Source: Atkinsonella hypoxylon
Lineage: Eukaryota; Ascomycota; Sordariomycetes; Hypocreales; Clavicipitaceae
NCBI GenBank assembly: GCA_000729835.1
Contig: JFHB01000025.1
Coordinates: forward strand, 186,001-250,000
Reading direction: 5' to 3'
Length of the DNA: 64,000 nt
Shown here: in pieces, positions 55,938 through 64,000 of the stretch
Layout of the letters: each line of letters opens with the position of its first letter
How positions within the stretch are numbered: position 1 is the first letter of the stretch
Position numbers and translations under genes: made by a program
The notes under the pieces: generated by a model
Databases searched by the model: none
What the model was told of the DNA's origin: nothing
The model's input: the letters and a program-made list of their open reading frames with translations, nothing else

Positions 55938-57605
55938 CTACTGTTTGACGCCGAAAACACTGACCACACCATCACTATTCACGGCTACCAACTTCTTGGC
56001 TGACTCTCCCCATCTAACTCCAACCGCTGCGGTCGAATTTCTGAATGGCTCGCTCCACTTCTTGCTCGACTTGGTATATTGTTGGACTGTTACCCCGGAA
56101 GGACCCCCGGTGGCCAAGTACTGTGCAGTATAATCCCAAGCCAATGACTGCACGCATCCTCCCGTCTCGAGCACCTTGGCGTTCGCAGCATCACCCTCCT
56201 TGCGTAAATCAAAAATCGTGACGGAGCTCGACCCCTTGGCGGTGGCAGCTAGCCAGAACCCATTTTCAGAAAAAGTGAGGGCCTGGACTGGCGCGCCAAG
56301 TTTGAAAATGGCTGCTTGTTCCAGGTTCTTGGTCATATACAGCTCGACATCTCCGCTGACGGTACCGACTGCAAAAATATGTCCATCCGGGTGGAATGCG
56401 CATGTAGTCAAGGCTGTTACTATCAGTAAGGGATCATGCCCACAGAGCAGATTTGTGCGGCAGTTTGCAACTTACAGACGTCTGCGTAAGCGCGACTGGC
56501 ACGCTTCAAAGCGGCCAAGTCATACAACACAATGCTCTTGTCGGCACCAACCGATCCCAGAATATCTCCGCTGGGATGTACGCTCAGGCCAGTAATAGGG
56601 CCAGCGTGCTCCGAAAGAGAAGCAGATTCAGTCCCCGACTCGTATACCTTCACGTTACCCTGACTGGTAGCAAAGAAGACCTTTGACCTGTGCCACAATG
56701 TGCTCGTCACGGCCTCATTTACTAGTAGCTGTCTCTCCAACGTGTCGGCTTCGATGGCGTAAATGGCAGCCTCGCCCTTGAGTCCTCCCAACGCCGCATA
56801 GCTTCCCTCCAAATCGATCGAAGTAGCTTGTGAAACAGGCAGTGCGTTGGAAGCTGTGATTTCGAAGGAGGAAATTTCTTCCGTGCTAACCCAGCCCTCG
56901 GGCACAGGTCGCTTCTTTCGGCCTTTGGATAATCTAGAAAAACCCAACGTCAGCAGCTTGTCGCATGGGCAAGGACTGTTGTTCCTAAACACATACGACT
57001 GGTGGACCTCATCCACTCGCTCTGCCAGCGCATCAGGCAACGGCTCAACGCTGTCTACGACCATCTCTTCGCCATTGACTGCACCGTCTGTAACGGTTAT
57101 CTTGCTTAATGACTCTCTGGCCTCATCTCTTTCCCTGGTCAGGCGCGCAATGACGCGAACAGCAGCGTCATGTTGGTACAAGGCAGTCGCTAGTTCCTCT
57201 CTCGTACGTGCAAGCTGCTCTTTTAGGTTGTATGTCTCGAGTACCAGGGTGTCCCATTCGTTTTGGAAAGTCGTCAGGAGAGCGGGTATGGAAGTCAAAG
57301 TCGGAGGTCGAGGTCGAACGACGCGCGAGGACGAAATCACGACAAGATCATCTGTTGTCAGAACCTCGTCGGTGCCTGGCTCTTTTGCGTGCTCGTTAAT
57401 ATATTGCTCGATAAGTCTTTTCTCGTAAACGATGCCTGTATTCCTGTCAATTTTGGTCCAAGAGCGAGTCGACATAGCACGATAACGTACCAGACTTCTT
57501 CGAGACGACAGGCTCTTGGGGAGCCTCCCCGGAAACTGAGAACTTTATCAGCAAGAATTCGAATTATTTGAAAGCAAAAAGGCTAAACTTACTACCGCAA
57601 AGCAT
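55938..57605 (-). CDS. PRP19: Pre-mRNA-processing factor 19 (U-box E3 ligase)
   Basis: Prp19 is the ubiquitin ligase core of the NineTeen complex, activating the spliceosome and acting in DNA repair. I assign five exons: 57593-57605 (13 bases), 57491-57535, 56997-57435, 56476-56933 and 55938-56413. Introns are 57, 55, 63 and 62 bases, giving 476 residues. Spliced, the N-terminus reads MLCGISGEAPQEPVVSKKSG then IVYEKRLIEQYINEH, the conserved U-box. A coiled coil (QLARTREELATALYQHDAAV) and seven WD repeats follow, including HAGPITGLSVHPSGDILGSV and LTTCAFHPDGHIFAVG. The 63-base third intron is in frame and stop-free, so it reads through as coding. Acceptor choice for intron 2 (AATACAG) is set by family alignment; a nearby GACAG is an alternative. 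Confidence 0.92.
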
Positions 57606-58086
57606 GGCTATGTTCGATCAAGTTAAAGAAGTTGCCACTCGGGTCTTGTTGAGCCCTCTTGAGAAGCTCAATTGAGATTTTTCCGGTTGTCGCAAAGGCA
57701 GCGGCCCACTTCAGCCTGCCTGAGACTGGTCACGTGCGCAGTCGACTCTTCTTATAACTTCGACGCGCCCTTGTCCGACATAATCAGAAACTGGACGCGG
57801 AGAGAATTCCTGGGCTTCTGGATTTTCATGGGCCTAATATGAAAGGCACGTAATTTGCCGATATAGATGGTCGTTCTTCTGTGTTGGGTAAGTTGAAGGA
57901 CTCACACACTTACTGTCAGCACTCCGACCTGTGGATCTCGGAATGGCGAGCACTCTGACAAGACTTACAGAAGTGCGTGCATAACAAAATATTCATCTTT
58001 CCAAGGAATTTTTTTCAAGTCCACGCTACTTCAGAGTCAGGATGGGCCCAAATAGGCCCACGAAAAGCGTCGACAATAGCGTGATC
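57606..58086. promoter_or_regulatory. Divergent promoter of PRP19 and the URAD gene
   Basis: The 480-base spacer lies between the two divergent starts. No other gene or clear motif is seen. Confidence 0.45.
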
Positions 58087-58718
58087 ATGGCTCAACAACT
58101 GCCGCCGATCCATGAGTTAGCCTCATTGCCCGAAGTCGCCCAGACCAATGCGCTGGACCTCCTATTCGAACCCAGTCCAGCAATACACTCGACTCTCGTA
58201 CCCGTCATACAAAAGACTTCGTATTCGTCGTACTCAGAGTTGATAGATCGCTGCCGAATCGCTCTCTTCGATCTAGCCGCCACCTTTACTCCGGCAAGAC
58301 CGGATCCCACGTTGTTGTCAGCAATTGGCTCTCATCCACGACTTGGGGCCAACAAGGTTGATTCAGTGCAATCCAGCGCCGAGCAAGCACACCTGCAGGG
58401 AGAGGGCGAGCAACTTGCTGAGCTCAATCGGGTATACGAAGAGAAGTTTCCTGGGCTAAGGTTTGTTGTATTTGTGAATGGTCGAAGTCGACCTGAGATT
58501 ATTCACGATATGCGTGTGCGAATCAATAGAGGGGACTTCTCAAAGGAAATCGATGCTGCATTACAGGTAATTTCTTCCTTGCTATTTTCCCTTTGCATGC
58601 ATCTCAAAGCTACAGGTCATGCTAATGGGTGCAGGCTATGTGCGACATTGCTAAGGACAGAGCATCTAAGCTCTTGCAAACCTCATGTCCAAATAGTTCA
58701 TGTCCTAGCAGCTCCTAA
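58087..58718 (+). CDS. OHCU decarboxylase (ureide pathway)
   Basis: The enzyme, 2-oxo-4-hydroxy-4-carboxy-5-ureidoimidazoline decarboxylase, makes S-allantoin in uric acid breakdown, usually in peroxisomes or cytosol. Exons 58087-58566 and 58635-58718 are split by a 68-base intron (GTAATT donor, GTGCAG acceptor), giving 187 residues. The start at MAQQLPPIHELASLPEV is chosen; an in-frame ATG at 58042 would add 15 residues. The catalytic His lies in IGSHPRLGANKV, and the conserved SSAEQAHLQGE and FPGLRFVVFVNGRSRPEI segments follow. The tail AMCDIAKDRASKLLQ ends the fold. No peroxisomal SKL is present at the end (SSS). The next kilobases are repeats, so it is the last intact gene before the repeat island. 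Confidence 0.9.
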
Positions 58719-59828
58719 GACGATGGATGAGACGGCCTATGGGCCACCCGAATCGGGTTCAGCTAGGTGTGCCCACCACGCTATAGATTATAAATATTTA
58801 ATCGACTGGAAACCTTAGGAAGCGGCTAGAAGCTACAGTTATGGCTACGGACAAAGGAGGAGGGAGCAGTAGGACCAACCTTGGGCGGTTATAGGGGGAA
58901 AGGAGGAGTATATAAGTAGCATAGGAGTAGCCGACTAAATCCGTACTTTTCCTTCCTATGAATACTGACATCTTTCTATCGACGCTGACTCGCAGAAGCC
59001 GTTAGGTTAGTCCTTAACATAATTAAATCAAATATTTCTGTTCAAAGAAACAGAAAGAGGAAGTTGCTCCTGAGAGGCTCTCTTAGATATCTAATTTGTT
59101 CAAGAACTGCTTAATATGATACTCGTCCAAGAATCCTATCTCAGAGAGGGAGATGTTAAGGCTATATAAGTCACAAGGACAAAGCGAGGATCGAGGATCG
59201 AGGAACGTGAGGTCGCGTCACAATATCGAGTTAGACAACAAATATACGCTCTAGGTCAGGACCCATTAATTTCCTCATTAGAAACTATGTACATATGTTA
59301 CTAGTATCGGACCCATCTATTTCCTATTTGGAAAATAAGTTCATCTGTATGGCCCAGTAATATTCCAATAAGATATATAATAACTACTAATTTTACAAAT
59401 ACTGCGGAATAAATATATCTCCTTGAGGACCGTAAGGCTCCGGTGACATAGATGACTAAACCCGACACGGTTTTCAACCAATCAAAAACATCGCTATAGG
59501 AGGCACTTCTTCCTCTATACTAAATTGTACTATAATAGAGGTTCTCAAAATAATCCAAGTTACAAAAAGCTATATTGTACTTCTTGCAACAATACTAGGA
59601 ATGCACTTGGAGGGCATTAACAGCACTGTTAGAGAGGCTTGCCTTATAATGCCGCAGTATAGCTATATTTAGGGTATTATTAGAAGCTGTTAGGCCAGTC
59701 CGTCAATGTTAGTAGTAACTAGATCGCGTTGGTTAGAACGTTTTCGCAGTCTACTAGAGGTTACTTCTAATAGACCCATAATTCCAGAGGAGTTGTGGGT
59801 CGGCTATATAGCCGGAGCCTTAAGTCAA
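58719..59828. other. AT-rich repeat-derived region
   Basis: No gene is seen. GTTAGG.YAGTCC-type segments recur (near 59000 and 59690), and the tandem GAGGATCGAGGATCGAGGAAC is at about 59186-59206. The composition suggests decayed, RIP-mutated transposon sequence. Confidence 0.45.
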
Positions 59829-60086
59829 GAGCCTACCCTAGCAGTGAGCCACCCCAATTGGGTATAGCGCGAGGCGTAGCACGTGGTCCTATTAATGGCT
59901 TAGCGGGCTCTGATTGGCTGAAATTGGGCAGAATTAGCGATTAGGTCCATATTAATGCTAGGCGCGGATTCACCTAGTAGAACGAATTATCTAGTAAGTT
60001 CTACCCAATCAACGTTTGTAAGTAAAGCGCAAGAACCCATCGCGCTATACCCAATTGGGGTAGCTCATTGCTAGGGTAGGTGGCTC
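59829..60086. mobile_element. MITE-like element with about 45-base inverted termini
   Basis: The left arm GAGCCTACCCTAGCAGTGAG, followed by CCAATTGGGTATAGCGCG, is mirrored on the right by CGCGCTATACCCAATTGGGG and CATTGCTAGGGTAGGTGGCTC. The total is about 258 bases with no coding capacity. It is not related to the MITE family at 20 and 39 kb. A weaker, single-arm relative may lie near 62315-62345. Confidence 0.75.
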
Positions 60087-60427
60087 ACAGAATCTAAGAA
60101 CTATTTATAAGATATTTATAAGTAAAGAAGGGTTTAATTTTTATACATAATTTATATAGTAATAATACTTTTTATGTTTTTATTATTTTAGGTATTTTCC
60201 ACTGCACTAAACCGCTTAAGGCAGACTTCTCTACCGGTCGGACTTTTAATTTAACTCTCCGTATTACCTACTAATCTGTTAGATAGCGCTCAGGTGCAAT
60301 AATCAAGAAGAGAATGATTAATAAATGAGATCTTTACTTATCCAGATACAAAAGAGATCAAAATGGATTTTTCACTCATCTTATAGAAAAAAATGCGAAA
60401 GAAAGTGGCGCGATCAATTACATTATG
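60087..60427. other. AT-rich spacer
   Basis: No gene is seen. The stretch is A/T-rich and lies between two transposon remnants. Confidence 0.35.
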
Positions 60428-60670
60428 TGTTACGGGATAATCCCGCGGATCCGCAGGTCACCGGCACACGTGACCGCAACTATATATAAATAGTCAGAAG
60501 CGACACTCAGGTAGTTAGATCTAACTCAACTATTATCAATCACATCATACTTTATACAGATGCTCCTAAAAGAGACTTATATAACACATTACATAACCCC
60601 TTTTATAACCCGTTGAATCCAACACTCTATCTATAAATCCAACCCTACACAGTTGGATTCCCCCTTAACA
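60428..60670 (+). repeat. LTR of a retrotransposon
   Basis: The segment begins TGTTACGGGATAATCCC and ends CCCCCTTAACA, with the TG...CA ends of an LTR. It is followed directly by AGTGGTAGCAATTGCTCT, which resembles a primer-binding site. Its first 137 bases recur inverted at 61826-61961, and its last 75 or so bases recur directly near 60966-61040. Confidence 0.65.
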
Positions 60671-61825
60671 AGTGGTAGCAATTGCTCTTAGTTGTTGCGA
60701 ACCCTTAGTGAGCCTAAAAGGTTAAATTTGCGATGTTAAAGACAGAGCGAATTCGGAAGGAAATCGGTGGAAGGAACTACGTTCCCTTCACCAATAGAGA
60801 ATTACATACCGTCCACTAATTCTATAAATTCCACCGTCGCAACCCTGACTTCCAGATTCGAAAGAAAGACCTAGTCCCTCAGGGGAAGAGGAATCTGCTC
60901 CTTCGTCTTGCCCGCTACGAATTCATCAATGGACAGTTAGAATTGAACGACCGGCCTAAGCTAGTGGAACCCCCTTTTATGACCCGTCGAATCCGACACT
61001 CCATCTACGAATCCAACCCTGCACGGTCGGATTCCCCCTCAACAAGTGGTACGGCGAAAGCAGCCACGCTCAGGACACAATGCCGCCACCAGTCGAGTCT
61101 GACCAGGAGCACGCCGCCATTGACGATCTTATTGAGTATAGCGACAGCTCTGGGGAAGAAAGCGAAGGTTCTGAATTTAAGGAACCAGAATACGACTATA
61201 AAGGTAATACTGTAGCGATAGGACTAGATAACATCAAAAGTCGTCTTGTAACTCTTGATTTCCGCTGGCTGTATAGCACTTTCAGCAGACCTAGTAGTGC
61301 TAAAGGTACCCTAAAAGTTAACATATTTATTCTAGGCACTATCCCTATAGAAATTGAAGACAACATTAATATTATAAACGTTAGGCCTGTTACTAAAGAC
61401 TACAGTAGGTATCGCTACGCTAATAGGGCAAAAGAAAAGATTTAGGACATAGAAAATACTATCTACGCTTGTGCCTATAAGTTTGCTATAAAAGGCAGCA
61501 CAATGGATAAAACTGGCATTGAGGTCTTGGAGGATAATGCTTATCACTTGCTCTAGCAGAACACAGTGATGCACATCTTTGGAATCTACGATAACTGCAA
61601 AGCAAAGCGCCAGATCCAGCGAGAGAAGGGCAAAGACGCTAAGGCATCTGTAGGTGACGCTAGAGTGGCCAGAAGAGGCAAAGCTTGGGCAAAAGCGTAG
61701 ATAGCATTTTCCATGTCCTAAATCTTTTCTTTTGCCCCATTAGCGTAGCGATACCTACTGTAGTCTTCAGTAACAGGCCCAACGTCGGTGATGTCAATGT
61801 CGTCTTCGATTTCCACAGGGATAGA
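60671..61825 (+). mobile_element. RIP-damaged internal remnant of the retroelement
   Basis: Coding-like plus-strand pieces are present. One near 60733-60957 contains QIRKKDLVPQGKRNLLLRLA and RYEFINGQLELNDRPK, with a stop inside. Another runs from 61080 (MPPPVESDQEHAAIDDLIEY, DSSGEESEGSEFKEPEYDYK) to a stop at 61443. They resemble a decayed transposon ORF, but no reverse transcriptase or integrase motif is visible, so the class is inferred from the LTR only. A second LTR-end copy interrupts at about 60966-61040. The segment 61336-61470 is repeated inverted at 61695-61829. Confidence 0.5.
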
Positions 61826-61961
61826 GCATCTGTATAAAGTATGATGTGATTGATAATGGTTGAGTTGGATCTGACTACCTGAGTGTCGCTTCTGACTATT
61901 TATACATGGTTGCGGTCACGTGTGCCGGTGACCTGCGGATCCATGGGATTATCCCGTAACA
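61826..61961 (-). repeat. Inverted LTR fragment
   Basis: The reverse complement starts with TGTTACGGGATAATCCC and matches 60429-60565 with scattered transitions. At 61825/61826 it is fused directly to internal element sequence, so this is a rearranged, internally deleted copy in opposite orientation. Confidence 0.7.
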
Positions 61962-63240
61962 TTATGACTCGCGCTGCCCCTTTTTATAAGAGATCTTCGA
62001 ATCCTTGCTGTATACTCGTCTGAGCTCGCAGCTATACGCCGCAACAGATAGCTAGATAGATAAAATAAATTTCCTAGTGCAGGTAGTACCTTAACGCTTG
62101 TATTTGATTCGCCTAGAAGCCCACTAAGCTGCTAATTGTAGTATATATAGCTAAATTCGGCTAGTGTAAACTCGCCTATTCTCTCTCGACAAATTATATA
62201 GCGATAGTGATTTTTATACATCTAGATGAATTTATGCCTGTTTTTTGAGGTAAATTTCATCTAACTTCTAGAACATTCTACACTAAGCACAGGTCTTCTA
62301 TATGTCGCAATGCCCCACTTGACTATACCTAATTAGGGTGTTCTATTGCCTGAACCTCTGTCTTATACCCTGGCGCTCTGACTTAATGTTGAGATTTATT
62401 GTGCTGATGGAAGCTGTTGAAGCTGAAGATGTTCTAAGCCATTGTGAAGCTGGCAATGTTGAAGTTGAAAGTGTTGAAGTTAGTATTATGGCTAATGTTG
62501 ACAAATGCCATAATTAGCCACTAGGTATGCTTCTAAGCGGGGATCCTAATCTAATCTCAGCATATTAGACAAAAATTCAACCAATCAGAGTCTGTGAGGT
62601 TTATTAGACCCATTCGTGTACAGGTCGGCAGGGGTAGTTGGGCCCTTCCCTGCAGGTATCGTCGGGGGATAAGAATGTATTGAAGCCTGAATTTCGAGGC
62701 ATTTTACTGATGTTAAACGCGATGAAATTAATGACTTCTGTCATTGATAATGATGATGATGGAAGCCACTAGAAGCTAGCACAACAGGTGGGTCGGGTAC
62801 GAGCTAGCCCCTTGTAGGGAACCCGCCCCAGTGGGAATATTTTTGCCTGATGATCTGCACTACTCCGTACTCCGAAGTGATCTTCCAGCGCATAATTTGG
62901 AGACGCGCCACGCAAGTGGAGGCGCTAACAATAAACAAACAAAATATCAAACACGATTATACCGCCTTTCTCCTTCGTAAACGCTGCCTTGGACGGTAGC
63001 GTCTTGCACTCAAAACGGGTACTTGGATTTTTTTTTACGAGGGCGTTGTGAGTCCCTTCCTTTTCAAGGCGATTCTCCATCAACAAAACATTTCATTCAA
63101 CTCGCAAGGTGAGCAAGGTTTTATTTTTTTATTTTTTTTCTCATAACTATGCTTGAGGCGTGGTGGCGCTTGCCTCTTCATCTTCACCCCAATCGAGCTA
63201 GAACAATTTGACTTGTAATGACAGTATTCCTCTGGCAGAC
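61962..63240. other. AT-rich region and upstream flank of the last gene
   Basis: No gene is recognised. Toward the right end a candidate 5' leader intron runs from GTGAGC near 63109 to the acceptor GACAG near 63222. Confidence 0.35.
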
Positions 63241-64000
63241 ATGTTTCCTCAGAACGGTCTTCCTGCTTCAGTTCCTGAGCCGTCGCTTCAAACTCCCCAC
63301 GGCTCTCTCGCTACTCACTCTAGGGATTCCAGGTTTTGGAGGACACTACAGACACCGTACGAGACAGTTTACAAACTCAGCTGCAATGATACAGTTTACG
63401 TATCCCCGTCCTCTCTCCGTGGCGTGCCTGTCCAGCGGATTAATGAGCAGTCTCAGTATTGGGAGCGGTCTTGGACCTCTCTAGATAAATATCTTAGCCA
63501 AGAGGACGATGAGAGGGCGCTGAAGGAGCACTATCAGGCCCTGAAGCGCCAAGGTGGCTGCAATCCCGCCATAAGCAAACAGGCGAAAATTCATCAAGAC
63601 AACATGAGCAAGCATATTAAGATCCGGGAGATATTTGGTGACGATAGCCCTTGCCACCCGAATCAGCTAGTATCGAAGCGTCACCTCCCGCCAGAGGGCC
63701 TTTGCCAGAAAGAAATGATGTACCGTATTGCAGTAAAGGTCTCTGATCTGCGGGTCCTTAACAGCAAAGGTATCCTCAATATGGACGCTTGGGATTTTCT
63801 CCGCTGGCGTATTGACATACAACTCAACAAGAAGCTTGCACACGTTGGCGAAAGCGCGCAAAACTTTATTCGATCCACAATTATCAAGCTATTTGAAAAC
63901 CAGGACGGCTCGCCATCGGATCCTATTATGCGAGAAGCTATCTTGTTGTCGGCTCAGTATCAAAATCGACTTGCAAACTTCAAGTTGTATCGAAATGAAA
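63241..64000 (+). CDS. Unrecognised protein, partial at right edge
   Basis: A frame stays open from the ATG at 63241 to the window end, 253 codons with ordinary codon use. A leader intron ending at about 63222 may place the start slightly upstream (IPLADMFPQNG). Visible text includes TLQTPYETVYKLSCNDTVYV, INEQSQYWERSWTSLDKYLS and WDFLRWRIDIQLNKKLAHVG. No signal peptide or membrane span is seen; the composition is polar and helical. I do not recognise a family. It lies next to the repeat island, so it may belong to a mobile element or be a fast-evolving accessory gene. The missing remainder would decide. Confidence 0.5.
   Translation, partial: MFPQNGLPASVPEPSLQTPHGSLATHSRDSRFWRTLQTPYETVYKLSCNDTVYVSPSSLRGVPVQRINEQSQYWERSWTSLDKYLSQEDDERALKEHYQALKRQGGCNPAISKQAKIHQDNMSKHIKIREIFGDDSPCHPNQLVSKRHLPPEGLCQKEMMYRIAVKVSDLRVLNSKGILNMDAWDFLRWRIDIQLNKKLAHVGESAQNFIRSTIIKLFENQDGSPSDPIMREAILLSAQYQNRLANFKLYRNE

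Noticed and set aside
63241..64000. Possible Starship captain (DUF3435 tyrosine recombinase)
   Set aside because: None of the expected recombinase motifs appear in the visible 253 residues.

Overview
The window is nuclear DNA of a filamentous ascomycete (Pezizomycotina, most likely Sordariomycetes and probably Hypocreales). The evidence is: genes split by short introns (49 to 134 bases) with GTRNGT donors and CTAAC-like branch points; fungal families such as Rrb1, PRP19, URAD, Mae1-type transporters and a proteinase-K-like subtilase; a 62-base tRNA intron; and repeats carrying the C-to-T/G-to-A damage typical of RIP. No species can be named from the sequence alone.

Layout. 1-6.8 kb: TRS130 (TRAPP II, minus, cut by the left edge), MRI1 (methionine salvage, plus) and a secreted M20 peptidase (minus). 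7.3-8.5 kb: a broken tandem GFA/CENP-V gene. 8.95-9.08 kb: an intron-bearing tRNA. 11.3-14.8 kb: a divergent CTR copper transporter and ferric/cupric reductase pair separated by an 11-base minisatellite. 15.7-16.1 kb: a small one-span, probably mitochondrial protein. 18.4-24.2 kb: a secreted subtilase whose 3' end runs into MITE sequence, a full MITE, a decayed N2227 methyltransferase and a secreted DUF1996 protein. 24.9-32.2 kb: gene-poor, with only a GNAT-like gene and a transcription-factor remnant. 32.3-39 kb: a dicarboxylate transporter, an APC amine permease and RRB1. 39.2-41.1 kb: a second full MITE followed directly by a foreign-looking, broken D5/SF3-type primase-helicase region. 41.6-58.7 kb: housekeeping genes, namely a thioredoxin, a WDR44-like protein, DOM34, an aldo-keto reductase with an 11-base exon, a disordered protein, a SIM-containing RING protein, PRP19 and URAD. 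58.7-63.2 kb: a RIP-damaged repeat island with LTR pieces and a third MITE type. 63.2-64 kb: the start of an unrecognised gene that leaves the window.

Working together. The CTR/FRE pair forms a plausible reductive copper-uptake unit. The subtilase, M20 peptidase and DUF1996 protein are secreted. Most other genes are unlinked housekeeping functions: trafficking, splicing, ribosome assembly and rescue, SUMO-linked ubiquitination, methionine salvage and purine breakdown.

The most unusual segment is 39.6-41.1 kb. It encodes a virus-like helicase with an arginine codon choice (17 of 22 AGG) unlike any neighbour, plus in-frame stops and frameshifts. All intron positions were assigned by eye from splice signals and protein continuity.
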